Below the pieces are notes generated by a model. It saw only the letters and a list, made by a program, of their open reading frames with translations, had not been told where the DNA came from and made no database searches. Shown here piece after piece: positions 1 to 6,724 of a stretch of 6,732 nt of DNA (position 1 is its first letter; each line of letters opens with the position of its first letter). The stretch spans positions 1-6,732 of the forward strand of contig JAKBAC010000173.1 of the NCBI GenBank assembly GCA_021809365.1. Reading direction: 5' to 3'. This DNA is from Planctomycetota bacterium. Lineage in GTDB: Bacteria; Planctomycetota; Phycisphaerae; WQYP01. The position numbers and the translations under genes were made by a program.

Positions 1-670
1 GCCGGGTTACGATTCCACAGTCGGCCGGCGGTATCCGGTGCTGTATTTGCTGCACGGCTACAGCGACTTGGCCGCCGGCTGGATCAAAAATGGTCGGGCC
101 AATTTTATTCTGGATAATCTCATTGCCCAGGGCAAAGCGAAACCGATGATCGTGGTGATGCCGCTGGGCTATGGAGATAATCGCATTGTGGATCGCCGGA
201 TTCCGCATGCGTATACGCGCTACTGGATGGACAACGCGGTGGCCTTCCGTGAAACCCTGCTGCAAGAGATCATGCCGCGGATAGAGCAGCAATACAACGT
301 CAAAACCGATCGTGATCACACCGCGATCGCCGGACTGTCCATGGGAGGTGGGGAGTCGCTGTTTGTAGGATTGAATGATTTGAACCGGTTCGCGTGGATC
401 GGCGGCTTCAGCGCCTCGCTGGGCCGGCCTGATGCGGCGATTTTTCCCAGGCGTTTTCCAAAATTAAGCAGCCATGATAACAACCGCATCCGGCTGCTCT
501 GGCTCGCCTGCGGCCGACAGGACCCGGTGGTGGGCAAGGAAATCCGGTTATTGTATCCATGGTTGAAGGCCAAAGGGATACATTTTACGCAAGTATGGAC
601 CCGCGGCGTACACAGTTGGCACGTATGGCGCGGCAATCTCGCGGTTTTCGCGCCCCTGCTGTTCCGCTAA
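1..670 (+). CDS. Alpha/beta-hydrolase esterase (PF00756-type), 5' end outside window
   Basis: Carboxylesterase of the putative-esterase/feruloyl-esterase fold, cleaving an ester bond; the substrate cannot be told from sequence. The reading frame is open from base 2, giving [20 protein letters not shown], so the gene starts before the window and the GTG at 38 is an internal Val. Numbering from that Val, the oxyanion strand is LYLLHGY at 2-8. The nucleophile elbow is GLSMGG with Ser101, the acid is Asp162 in GRQDP, and the catalytic His is His192 in GVHSWHVWR, matching the family pattern HxWxxWR. The triad and C-terminus are therefore complete, and only the N-terminus, including any signal peptide or binding domain, is missing. 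The TAA stop at 668-670 overlaps the stop of the convergent helicase gene. No terminator hairpin is visible. The family call is firm; the specificity is unknown. Confidence 0.9.
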   Translation, partial: PGYDSTVGRRYPVLYLLHGYSDLAAGWIKNGRANFILDNLIAQGKAKPMIVVMPLGYGDNRIVDRRIPHAYTRYWMDNAVAFRETLLQEIMPRIEQQYNVKTDRDHTAIAGLSMGGGESLFVGLNDLNRFAWIGGFSASLGRPDAAIFPRRFPKLSSHDNNRIRLLWLACGRQDPVVGKEIRLLYPWLKAKGIHFTQVWTRGVHSWHVWRGNLAVFAPLLFR

Positions 671-3600
671 CTTAATGGCGCGAAGAGGGCTTTGAGTTCT
701 TCATCACCAAGCTTTAGTGATGTCTGGCTGGACTCATCAAGCAGGCCGGCGACCAGCTCACGCTTGCGCTGTTGCAGGGCCTGAATTTTTTCTTCCACCG
801 TGCCCTGCGTGATAAGCTTATAGACAAACACCGTTTTATCCTGGCCGATGCGATGCGCCCGGTCCGTGGCCTGATTTTCCACCGCCGGGTTCCACCATGG
901 ATCATAATGAATCACCGTATCCGCAGCCGTGAGATTCAATCCGGTGCCGCCGGCCTTCAGGCTGATGAGAAACAGCGGCACATCCCCGCGCTGAAACGAT
1001 TTCACCGGCGTGTCCCGATCGCGCGTGTCACCGCTGAGGCGGACGAATTTGATTTTTAATTCATCCAGCGTCTTTTCAATTAAGTCCAACATGCTGGTGA
1101 ACTGGGAAAAAAGCAGAATTTTCCGGCCATCTTCAATCATGGCCGGCAGCGTCTGCGTGAGCCAGTCCAACTTCGCGGATTCGGTCACTTGTTTCGCGCT
1201 GGAAAGTTTCAGCAAGCGCGGATCGCAGCAGACCTGCCGGAGCTTCAATAAGGCTTCAAGAATGAATATATGGCTGCGGGCCAGTCCCATGCTGGCAATT
1301 TGATCGCGGACGTGGCTTTCCATGGTAACGCGGATACTTTCATACAGATCGCGCTGCGCGCCGGTGAGTTCAATTTCCTGCACCATTTCGTTCTTCGGCG
1401 GCAACTCCAGTGCCACTTCACTCTTTCGGCGGCGCAGAATCAATGGCGCAATGCGCTGCGCCAGGGCCTTGCGACGCCCGCTGTCATTGCCCTTCTCAAT
1501 CGGATCACGAAAAAGTTGTCTGAATTGCCGATTATTTCCGAGAAATCCCGGCATCAGAAAATCAAAGATCGCCCACAACTCGCCCAAGTGATTTTCCATG
1601 GGCGTACCGGTCAGGCCCAGGCGATGGCGTGTGGTCAGCTTGCGGGCGGCCTGGGCGTATTGGGTGTTGGGATTTTTCACCATCTGGGCTTCATCCAGAA
1701 TCACCATGTGGTAGTGCTGTTTGATCAGGAATTCCTGATCGCGGGCCAGCAACTGATAACTGGTGACAACCAGATCATGCTGATCCAATTTTTCAAAATG
1801 ATCCTTGCGCCCGGCACCATGCAGTACCAGCACGCGTAAATCCGGCGCAAATCGCTGCGTCTCCTGCCGCCAGTTACCCATGAGGCTCGTGGGGGCCACC
1901 ACCAGCGCGGGACGGTCCAAACGGCCCGCCTGCTTTTCACAGAGAAGATGCGCCAGGGCCTGAACGGTTTTCCCCAGGCCCATGTCGTCGGCCAGGACGC
2001 CGCCAAGCCCGCATTCCCGCAAAAATTGCAGCCACGTCAGGCCAAGCTCCTGATACGGGCGCAACGTGGCCATCAATCCCGGCGGCGGCGGGGTCGGGGT
2101 TGTTGATGCGGCGGAAATGCGCTCTATAAGCTCGCGCACCTGGCGGCTCCCCGACCATTGCCATCCATCCACACCGGCAAATTGCGCCGCCCGCAGCCGA
2201 TCGGCCCGCAGGGGTGCCGCCGCATCGGAATTGGCTTCAAACAACTCCAGCAGCAGGTGGCGTATGCGTTCCATACGCTCGGCTGGAATAGTCACAACCC
2301 GCCCATCCGGCAGCGATACCTCCGTTGTCTGGGCCAGAAAATGTCCGGCGGCCAAATTGCCGTAGGAGGCAAAAAGTTTCCGCAGCAGCGGTACCAGACT
2401 CACACGCTGACCATCGACCACAATCCCAAGATCAACATTAAACCAATCGCTTTCCGCCTCGGCGATCGCGGTGGTGTCCATGAACCAATCATCAATTTCC
2501 GCCCTCCGAAGTTTGCACGATGGGTCATACTCAATGAGCCACCCCGCCGCCTCCAGGGTTTTCACCGAATCCGCCAACCAGTTCTGCCAGGCGGGAAAAG
2601 TGTTGTCGTCGATGCTCCAGAGAAATTTGTCGCCCGACGCGTATGGCAGAAACAACGCATTGCGGTTCGTCTGCTGCAATCCGGCAAGTTGCAGCTCGCG
2701 GATTCTCTTACGCTCGTTTGTGCCGTCGCGCTTAGCCACGTAATGTACACCGGACACCATCTCATCAAGGACTTTGCGTTCCCAGCGCTTATTGAGACGA
2801 ATCGGCCCATACGCAAATTGCAACTCGCCCCAGTGTACAAAATCATCAATATCAGCGCTTTCCGGACTGCTGAAACCCATGGCACCACGCCATAACGCGC
2901 TGTAAAATCGCAGCACGGGCTGCGGTTCCCCCGTCACGGCGCGCGCTTCTGGAATTGCCGGTGGTACCGGCAATTTAAGCAATGCGGAGAATTTGGAAAT
3001 CACGGTGTGGTACTGCGGATCCACAGGCGGTGCCGTAAGCCATTGCCTGGCCAGCCGCACCGGAACCTCCATTTTAACGTGGCCTATAGCGTCCTGTGCC
3101 TGATCCAGATAAATCAGCGGCGAACCAAGAAAAACGTCGGCCGGCGGCTCAACGGTAATGATGGTGCGCTGGCGAAGATCCGATTCCGTCATCCATCCCG
3201 CATTGCCGACACGCGGTTCTCCCCATTTCAGCGGCGGACGTTTATGATCTTGAAAATAGCATCTCCCCGTTGCCACCAGTTTCTCAACAAGTTCCGTCGA
3301 AAACCTATCCGAGATCAACACCGCTTCATACCCGGATTCCAGTTGACAGGCCAACATCATCCGAAATATGTACTGATCATCAGGGTTTACATTAGAGCCG
3401 GAGGTGCCCGCGAATATGGGATATTCACGCACCGAGGCCAATCCTCCGCTTTTTCTCAGCCTCGCCTTGTAAACCTTAAGCTGCAGTTGACCGGGATCAG
3501 ATACCGCTCTCGTGAGAATATATAAAATGCGGTAACGAGGAGTGCTCTTTTTTTTTGTCTCATCCGCACCTGCCGCCTTTTCCGCCTCCTCCTGCGCGTC

Positions 3601-4071
3601 GAGCAGCTCCGCCTGCCATTCGCGCAATTCAAATGGCAATGGCTCCTCAGCATGGTCCATTGGCTTCTTGCCGCTGACGACTGGCGTCAGCGGCGCGGCG
3701 GCGACAGGTGCCGGCCGGGCCTCCGGATGACGCTGAAAATAGGCTTCCTGCTCCGCCACTTCCTTGAGAAAAGAATGGATGGTTTCTTCCCCACCAATCG
3801 CGATTAACACAGCCGCAACATGATAACAGGGCTTGGCACCGCCGCCGCACTCGCAAAAAGGGGTCAGATGGATGCCACCAGCTTCATCACGATTCACCTT
3901 GATGGAAACCACCAGCAGGGAATTATCCTCTTCTTTGACAAGTCCACCAATCGTGGACTCAACGGGATCCGGCCTGATGCGGCTTACCCGCTTGGCCGCG
4001 AAGTACCGCGTGCCGTCGGCAATCGCCATCGGCTTAAAATACTTCGCTAATTCGCCCAGATTCATGCTCAT
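667..4071 (-). CDS. SWIM zinc-finger SNF2-family helicase/translocase
   Basis: Large (1134 aa) ATP-dependent double-stranded-DNA translocase of the bacterial SNF2 (HepA-like) group; its cellular role is unknown. Numbered from ATG 4071, a SWIM finger CxCx6CxH (Cys73, Cys75, Cys82, His84) lies near the N-terminus. It is followed by a Pro/Ala linker (about 121-131), a charged Glu/Lys segment (about 145-175), a long central region without motifs I can name (about 180-655) and a proline run (659-664). The ATPase core has LRPYQELG (670), Walker A DDMGLGKT (695-702), DEAQ (793-796), LTGTPMEN (820-827), LLFSQF (986), GGTGLNL (about 1041-1047) and [11 protein letters not shown] (1067-1077). All key residues are present, so the enzyme should be active. 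A TTG at 4089 would add six residues. I prefer ATG 4071 because it overlaps the stop of an upstream frame as ATGA; ATG 4065 is also possible. None of the three has a strong Shine-Dalgarno. Stop TAG is at 667-669. Confidence 0.93.
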   Translation of the reverse strand: MSMNLGELAKYFKPMAIADGTRYFAAKRVSRIRPDPVESTIGGLVKEEDNSLLVVSIKVNRDEAGGIHLTPFCECGGGAKPCYHVAAVLIAIGGEETIHSFLKEVAEQEAYFQRHPEARPAPVAAAPLTPVVSGKKPMDHAEEPLPFELREWQAELLDAQEEAEKAAGADETKKKSTPRYRILYILTRAVSDPGQLQLKVYKARLRKSGGLASVREYPIFAGTSGSNVNPDDQYIFRMMLACQLESGYEAVLISDRFSTELVEKLVATGRCYFQDHKRPPLKWGEPRVGNAGWMTESDLRQRTIITVEPPADVFLGSPLIYLDQAQDAIGHVKMEVPVRLARQWLTAPPVDPQYHTVISKFSALLKLPVPPAIPEARAVTGEPQPVLRFYSALWRGAMGFSSPESADIDDFVHWGELQFAYGPIRLNKRWERKVLDEMVSGVHYVAKRDGTNERKRIRELQLAGLQQTNRNALFLPYASGDKFLWSIDDNTFPAWQNWLADSVKTLEAAGWLIEYDPSCKLRRAEIDDWFMDTTAIAEAESDWFNVDLGIVVDGQRVSLVPLLRKLFASYGNLAAGHFLAQTTEVSLPDGRVVTIPAERMERIRHLLLELFEANSDAAAPLRADRLRAAQFAGVDGWQWSGSRQVRELIERISAASTTPTPPPPGLMATLRPYQELGLTWLQFLRECGLGGVLADDMGLGKTVQALAHLLCEKQAGRLDRPALVVAPTSLMGNWRQETQRFAPDLRVLVLHGAGRKDHFEKLDQHDLVVTSYQLLARDQEFLIKQHYHMVILDEAQMVKNPNTQYAQAARKLTTRHRLGLTGTPMENHLGELWAIFDFLMPGFLGNNRQFRQLFRDPIEKGNDSGRRKALAQRIAPLILRRRKSEVALELPPKNEMVQEIELTGAQRDLYESIRVTMESHVRDQIASMGLARSHIFILEALLKLRQVCCDPRLLKLSSAKQVTESAKLDWLTQTLPAMIEDGRKILLFSQFTSMLDLIEKTLDELKIKFVRLSGDTRDRDTPVKSFQRGDVPLFLISLKAGGTGLNLTAADTVIHYDPWWNPAVENQATDRAHRIGQDKTVFVYKLITQGTVEEKIQALQQRKRELVAGLLDESSQTSLKLGDEELKALFAPLS

Positions 4072-4145
4072 GCGTGCGAGAGTTCCCAAAGTTCATCCAA
4101 GCCACGCAGTTTACGCTTTTTCAGGCGGAGACACAAACCATACAC
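4068..4145 (-). CDS. Possible 25-codon leader ORF coupled to the helicase
   Basis: On the minus strand the frame beginning at GTG 4145 encodes 25 residues ending [18 protein letters not shown]. It stops at TGA 4070-4068, whose first two bases are the last two of the helicase ATG (ATGA overlap). The frame is open back to a TAA at 4190-4188, but the only good start is GTG or the TTG three codons later. A GGCGGA stretch about a dozen bases upstream is a weak ribosome binding site. The C-terminal half is basic and then amphipathic and reads like real protein. The overlap is the arrangement expected for translational coupling. It could equally be a chance open frame in a 152-bp spacer. I recognise no family. 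Confidence 0.25.
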   Translation of the reverse strand: MYGLCLRLKKRKLRGLDELWELSHA

Positions 4146-4164
4146 CCCGCAGTTCCGCCGCCGG

Positions 4165-4194
4165 TTGGATTGTCCATCCTTAAACTGTTACACT
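4165..4194 (+). promoter_or_regulatory. Candidate sigma70-type promoter for ribH-nusB
   Basis: TTGGAT (4165-4170) and TACACT (4189-4194) are separated by 18 bp. The -10 box matches the consensus at four of six positions and the -35 box at three. Transcription would start around 4201, giving a leader of roughly 20-25 bases before ribH. This is too short for an FMN riboswitch, and none of its conserved elements is visible in the spacer. Support is by motif only. Confidence 0.3.
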
Positions 4195-4211
4195 AACGGG
4201 CTTGTTTTGGC

Positions 4212-4216
4212 GGAGG
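4212..4216 (+). promoter_or_regulatory. Shine-Dalgarno of ribH
   Basis: GGAGG lies seven bases before ATG 4224. This is strong and ideally spaced, and it fixes the ribH start. Confidence 0.75.
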
Positions 4217-4223
4217 ATAGCCG

Positions 4224-4709
4224 ATGATCCATGCAGTGCGTGGCCAATTAGTTGTGAAAGCGGAACAGCATTATGGCATTGTCACAGCTGAATTTAATGG
4301 CTTGATTACCGCGCGGCTGGCGGAGGCGGCGGTCGATGCGCTGCTGCGCCATGGCGCGGAACAAAAACAGATCACCAGCATCTGGGTGCCGGGAAGTTTT
4401 GAGATTCCCACCATTGCCGCCCATTTAGCCCGGAGCGGAAAATTCGCCGCCATTATTTGCCTGGGGTGCGTTATTCGCGGGCAGACGGCGCATTTTGATC
4501 ACGTCGCCCAGCAGGCGGCGCGCGGCATCGCTGAAATCGGTCCGGCCACCGGCGTGCCGACGATTTTTGGCATCATCACCGCGGATACCGTCGAACAGGC
4601 TATGGACCGCGCGGGATTGAAAATGGGCAACGCCGGCTGGAACGCCGCGTGCGCCGCCATGGAAATGGCCGATGTCCTGCGGCAATTGCCCGGACCCAGA
4701 ATCTTGTAA
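4224..4709 (+). CDS. ribH: 6,7-dimethyl-8-ribityllumazine synthase
   Basis: Cytoplasmic enzyme of riboflavin synthesis. It condenses 5-amino-6-ribitylamino-uracil with 3,4-dihydroxy-2-butanone 4-phosphate to give lumazine, the substrate of riboflavin synthase; family members assemble as pentamers or 60-mer capsids. The 161-aa length is typical. Visible family motifs in order are the aromatic substrate-stacking Phe24-Asn25 (AEFNGLI), VPGSFEIP (55-62), GCVIRGQTAHFDHV (81-94) with catalytic His90, the GIITADTVEQAMDRAG segment (116-131) with phosphate-contacting Arg129, and GNAGW (135-139) leading into the last helix. The start is set by a strong GGAGG site. nusB follows after 11 bp, the ribH-nusB pairing known from many bacteria. 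No ribD, ribE or ribBA gene is next to it here, so the rest of the pathway must be elsewhere. Confidence 0.96.
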   Translation: MIHAVRGQLVVKAEQHYGIVTAEFNGLITARLAEAAVDALLRHGAEQKQITSIWVPGSFEIPTIAAHLARSGKFAAIICLGCVIRGQTAHFDHVAQQAARGIAEIGPATGVPTIFGIITADTVEQAMDRAGLKMGNAGWNAACAAMEMADVLRQLPGPRIL

Positions 4710-4720
4710 CAGGAAAATCT

Positions 4721-5161
4721 GTGAATACCATCAATGATAAACGCTCCACTTCCCGGCGTATTGCGCTGCAAACCATTTACCAGGCCGAAGTGCAGGGTGA
4801 TACATTCATGGCTCAAATGTCGCCCAATTTCATCAACCAGGCCAGCGATGACAATGACGTGCGGCAACTGGCCACGCTGATGGCCAACGGTGCATGGGAT
4901 TACCGCAAGGATGCGGATGAATGGGCCGGGCGGCTGATTCCGCGCTGGACCATCACCCGCCTGGCGGCGGTGGATCGCAACATCTTGCGACTGGCGCTGT
5001 GGGAATTAACACATCAGCCGCAAACACCCGGCAAGGTGGTGCTGGATGAAGCCATCAACATGGCGAGGGAATATTCGACCGAAGACAGTGCCGGTTTTAT
5101 TAATGGCGTATTGGATGCGGCGTTCAAACAGCAGAACAGTTTGCTCACGAAGAAGCCATGA
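4721..5161 (+). CDS. nusB: Transcription antitermination factor NusB
   Basis: RNA-binding, all-helical protein that with NusE (ribosomal protein S10) binds boxA in rRNA leaders and helps RNA polymerase resist Rho termination. I start it at GTG 4721 (146 aa), with AGGA six bases upstream at 4711-4714. The frame stays open further upstream into ribH, but that extension overlaps the end of ribH and lacks family features. The N-terminal signature is RRIALQTIYQAEVQG (about 12-26). The core helix carries RLAAVDRNILRLALWEL (about 85-101). The C-terminal signature is VLDEAINMAREYSTEDSAGF then INGVLDAAF (about 108-136), the best conserved part of the family. The segment between helices 1 and 3 (MAQMSPNFINQ) is less typical. 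It is probably co-transcribed with ribH. Its TGA is 12 bp from the end of the convergent ACT gene, with no evident terminator between. Confidence 0.93.
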   Translation: MNTINDKRSTSRRIALQTIYQAEVQGDTFMAQMSPNFINQASDDNDVRQLATLMANGAWDYRKDADEWAGRLIPRWTITRLAAVDRNILRLALWELTHQPQTPGKVVLDEAINMAREYSTEDSAGFINGVLDAAFKQQNSLLTKKP

Positions 5162-5173
5162 CGGGTCGCCGCG

Positions 5174-5653
5174 TTATCGCAGATCATTTTCATCCAGCAG
5201 CACAAAATGTTCTTCCGACAACACCATGCTGGCCAGGGCGGGATTGTCCACATGAATCACCACCGCCGCGGCCCGATGCGGGTCGTTAATCAACCCATAC
5301 ACATAATGAATATCAACTTCCGCGCTCAACAAAGCCTTGCCGATGCGCGCCAGACCATCGCCCGACGCATCCGCCGGCATTTCCACCGCCACGAGTTCAC
5401 AGATTGAAAAGCGGTAATCATTCTGCCGCAAAATGTCGGCGGCCATGTCGGAGTCACTGAACACAAACCGCACAATCGCGCAATCAACGCCCTGCATCAC
5501 GGTCAGCGCCAAAGTGCGAACGCCTGAATTTTCAAATATCCCCATCAACGAGGCCAACGCGCCGACCCGATTTTCAACGAATACGGATAACTGCCGCACA
5601 CACGGCGTGTCGCGTCCGCGTTTGGTGATCGGTTTTTCGCGTGTGGTGGCCAT
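5174..5653 (-). CDS. Tandem ACT-domain protein
   Basis: Small (159 aa) protein made almost only of two ACT modules, the ligand-binding fold of amino-acid metabolic enzymes. After a charged 19-residue N-terminus, ACT 1 spans about 20-88 with QLSVFVENRVGALASLMGIF (21-40), the usual strand followed by the glycine-containing loop and first helix. ACT 2 spans about 86-155, with a helix near 99-112 and strands HYVYGLI (116-122) and AAAVVIHV (128-135). No catalytic domain is present. Proteins of this shape are often mislabelled acetolactate synthase; the small regulatory subunit IlvH has one ACT plus a different C-terminal domain, which I do not see here. A regulator that binds an amino acid is an inference. 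ATG 5653 has no strong Shine-Dalgarno. It converges on nusB and lies downstream of the CBS gene across a 309-bp gap, so it probably has its own promoter. Confidence 0.85.
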   Translation of the reverse strand: MATTREKPITKRGRDTPCVRQLSVFVENRVGALASLMGIFENSGVRTLALTVMQGVDCAIVRFVFSDSDMAADILRQNDYRFSICELVAVEMPADASGDGLARIGKALLSAEVDIHYVYGLINDPHRAAAVVIHVDNPALASMVLSEEHFVLLDENDLR

Positions 5654-5659
5654 CGCAAT

Positions 5660-5683
5660 ATCTTATCATGCACAGTGAAAAAA
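5660..5683 (-). promoter_or_regulatory. Weak promoter-like site before the ACT gene
   Basis: On the minus strand TAAGAT (5665-5660) is preceded by TTACAT (5688-5683), or in a shifted register CTTACA, with a 17-18 bp spacer rich in T. TAAGAT ends only six bases before the ATG, so a transcript from it would be essentially leaderless, consistent with the missing ribosome binding site. The match to consensus is poor, so this is a suggestion only. Confidence 0.2.
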
Positions 5684-5704
5684 TGTAAGGAAAATCCGAG
5701 GTAT

Positions 5705-5744
5705 CCATTTCATCGACCGTGGCAATATTTTTTGGCAAAGGGCG
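5705..5744. repeat. Direct repeat copy 1
   Basis: About 40 bp starting CCATTTCATCGACCGTGGCA. It matches the second copy at 5836-5875 at 34 of 40 positions, with 23 of the first 24 identical. On the minus strand it contains ATTGCCACGGTCGATGAAAT. Confidence 0.7.
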
Positions 5745-5780
5745 GGTAATGGGCCTGAGGGTGAACCGGCATTCGTCTTA

Positions 5781-5804
5781 GCGCCGGCATTTATGCCGCT
5801 GGCT
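5781..5804. repeat. Short inverted repeat between the direct repeats
   Basis: CGGCAT-tt-ATGCCG (5785-5798) is a perfect 6-bp inverted repeat with two spacer bases. It extends imperfectly outward (AGCGC on the left, GCTGGC on the right). An additional CCGGCATT occurs 18 bp upstream at 5766-5773, so the motif is itself partly duplicated. Confidence 0.45.
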
Positions 5805-5835
5805 TCGGTATTCCTGCGAAAGATTATGGCCACAC

Positions 5836-5875
5836 CCATTTCATCAACCGTGGCAATATGTTCGGGCAATGCGCC
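5836..5875. repeat. Direct repeat copy 2
   Basis: About 40 bp starting CCATTTCATCAACCGTGGCA, offset 131 bp from copy 1 and in the same orientation. The first 24 bp differ at one position; the remainder matches at 11 of 16. Because 131 is not a multiple of three, the two copies fall in different reading frames. Confidence 0.7.
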
Positions 5876-5962
5876 ACAACCGCCCCATTCACTTTTTAGC
5901 CGCGTGCGCTTGCGCCGCGCGATTTGCGCGACAATGCCGCCGCGCGTTTTTCGGAGCCACCG

Positions 5963-6400
5963 TCAGACGCGGCCATAAAGATAATCATGCAGATAGCTGA
6001 GGGTGACTTGTTGATCGCTGGCATGACGGGCATTGAGATCACCAATGGAAATCAACCCCTGCAGCCGCCCTTCACTGTCACACACCGGCAGATGACGCAC
6101 GCGCCGGCTTTGCATGATGGTGCTGGCATCTTCCAGTGAAGTGTCCGGCGAAACCACCACCACATCGCTGGTCATGACTTCGCCGACCGTCACATGACGC
6201 GGACTTTTTTCTTCCGCCACGACGCGTGTGAGAATATCACGCTCACTGACAATGCCGATGATGTGATCTCCTTGCGTCACCATCAATGAACCGATGCGAT
6301 GTCGATTCATCTTTTGTGTGGCTTCCAGAACGGTTGCGTCGAGACTGATGGAATGGACGTGACTGGATTTGCCCGCCAGAAGGCTTGCAACGGTGCTCAT
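5963..6400 (-). CDS. Stand-alone CBS-domain pair protein
   Basis: Small (145 aa) cytoplasmic protein consisting of one Bateman module, a fold that usually binds AMP, ATP or other adenosyl ligands and transmits energy or redox state. CBS 1 covers about 12-64, with VLEATQKMNRHRIGSLMV (24-41) and GIVSERDIL (49-57). CBS 2 covers about 73-126, with the MTSDVVVVSPDTSLEDA start (76-92), VRHLPVCD (101-108) and GLISIGDL (115-122). SERD and SIGD are the usual S/TxxD ligand-binding positions. The C-terminal tail (HDYLYGRV) follows the module. It is sometimes mislabelled as IMP dehydrogenase, but no catalytic barrel is present. I start it at ATG 6400, fixed by AGGAGGT five bases upstream; a longer frame to 6427 would place that site inside the gene. 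No effector or partner gene adjoins it, so the target is unknown. Confidence 0.9.
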   Translation of the reverse strand: MSTVASLLAGKSSHVHSISLDATVLEATQKMNRHRIGSLMVTQGDHIIGIVSERDILTRVVAEEKSPRHVTVGEVMTSDVVVVSPDTSLEDASTIMQSRRVRHLPVCDSEGRLQGLISIGDLNARHASDQQVTLSYLHDYLYGRV

Positions 6401-6405
6401 AGGCG

Positions 6406-6412
6406 ACCTCCT
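6406..6412 (-). promoter_or_regulatory. Shine-Dalgarno of the CBS gene
   Basis: AGGAGGT on the minus strand with a five-base spacer (CGCCT) to ATG 6400. It is a near-perfect anti-16S match and decides the start. Confidence 0.8.
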
Positions 6413-6480
6413 AAGAAAAGGAACCAACTTGAGCTGCCGCCGAATGTTGCGACAGCCGGAAATGCCGTCGGCTAATAATT

Positions 6481-6508
6481 ACTATACCCGTCGTCCCGGC
6501 CAATGCAA
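6481..6508 (-). promoter_or_regulatory. Candidate sigma70-type promoter for the CBS gene
   Basis: Minus-strand TATAGT (6486-6481, five of six to consensus) lies 16 bp from TTGCAT (6508-6503, three of six). It would give a leader of about 70-75 bases before the ATG. In that leader AGCCG and CGGCT (6471-6452 region) can pair around a ten-base loop. A small inverted repeat CAATG-TTG-CATTG (6513-6501) covers the -35 box and could be an operator. All of this is motif-based. Confidence 0.4.
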
Positions 6509-6522
6509 CATTGTGAATAAGA

Positions 6523-6531
6523 TAACGATGT
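6523..6531. repeat. Left target-site duplication
   Basis: TAACGATGT directly abuts the left terminal inverted repeat. It matches TAACAATGT at 6716-6724 at eight of nine positions, in direct orientation. Confidence 0.6.
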
Positions 6532-6715
6532 GGGTGCGTGACACTTTATGCGGGTATGGTTTAATTACGCCGCAGACACGATACCCCGGAGCACCGTCAT
6601 GGCAATGCGGTGCCGTTGGGGTTCGCAGGGAGCGCAACGGCACCGGGTTATCACCACGGTGCTCGGGGGAGAGACTATTGCGTTATCCGTAACCCGCATA
6701 AAGTGTCACGCACCC
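6532..6715. mobile_element. 184-bp MITE-like foldback element
   Basis: The element has perfect 24-bp terminal inverted repeats (6532-6555 and 6692-6715) starting GGGTGCGTGACACTTTATGC. They are flanked exactly by a 9-bp direct near-duplication. Nested inside are a second inverted repeat (6584-6597 with 6656-6669, 13 of 14) and a third (6608-6618 with 6635-6645, 11 of 11) closing a 16-base loop. The single frame crossing it runs in from the CBS gene's opposite strand and shows no protein features, so the element encodes no transposase. Terminal repeats plus target duplication and small size fit a non-autonomous transposable element mobilised in trans by a full-length relative. A 9-bp duplication occurs in several insertion-sequence families, so I do not name one. 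Alternatives are a large structured-RNA hairpin or a repetitive extragenic palindrome of non-transposon origin. Confidence 0.7.
6584..6669. repeat. Nested internal inverted repeats of the foldback element
   Basis: The outer arms CCCCGGAGCACCGT (6584-6597) and ACGGTGCTCGGGGG (6656-6669) pair at 13 of 14 positions. The inner arms CGGTGCCGTTG (6608-6618) and CAACGGCACCG (6635-6645) pair perfectly. Ten bases separate the outer and inner arms on both sides, so the fold is symmetric, with an internal loop. The apical loop can form a further three-pair CGC/GCG step. Confidence 0.75.
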
Positions 6716-6724
6716 TAACAATGT
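6716..6724. repeat. Right target-site duplication
   Basis: TAACAATGT immediately follows the right terminal inverted repeat and pairs with the left copy at 6523-6531, with one A/G difference. Confidence 0.6.

Larger units (their letters stand above)
5654..5962. other. 309-bp intergenic region with degenerate repeats, no credible gene
   Basis: The gap between the CBS and ACT genes has no frame with family features. The longest minus-strand frame, beginning near 5869, is low in hydrophobic core and changes reading frame relative to the internal repeat. What it holds is two copies of a roughly 40-bp direct repeat, a short inverted repeat between them, and a CG-rich stretch (about 5900-5946) of overlapping small palindromes such as CGCGC-gattt-GCGCG. 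No minus-strand terminator with a T-run is visible after the CBS gene. Confidence 0.6.

Noticed and set aside
2158..2895. 245-codon plus-strand open frame inside the helicase region
   Set aside because: It lies wholly antisense to a gene with complete SNF2 motifs. Its translation has no recognisable domain, so it is a shadow.
4072..4089. TTG start of the helicase at 4089
   Set aside because: A rarer start codon with only a weak GGATG upstream. ATG 4071 is better supported by the ATGA overlap, though TTG is not excluded.
4072..4223. FMN riboswitch upstream of ribH
   Set aside because: None of the conserved RFN elements is visible, and the likely leader is only about 20-25 bases.
4649..4720. 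Longer N-terminus for NusB starting inside ribH
   Set aside because: The extra residues overlap the ribH coding end and do not resemble NusB. GTG 4721 has a correctly spaced AGGA and gives the normal family length.
5666..5869. Minus-strand 67-codon open frame between the CBS and ACT genes
   Set aside because: It spans both repeat copies and the inverted repeat, has no ribosome binding site and no family-like composition, and overlaps the ACT promoter area.
5916..5951. GC-rich hairpin followed by TTTTT as an intrinsic terminator
   Set aside because: The T-run follows the hairpin only on the plus strand, where no gene ends. On the minus strand after the CBS gene there is no T-run.
6369..6692. 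Plus-strand open frame crossing the CBS start and the foldback element
   Set aside because: It runs through the opposite strand of a well-supported gene start and through the palindromic arms. It has no transposase or other features.
6532..6715. Integron attC site
   Set aside because: The long imperfect palindrome resembles one in size. However, the ends are perfect 24-bp repeats without RYYYAAC and GTTRRRY core sites at the borders, and the target-like duplication favours transposition.
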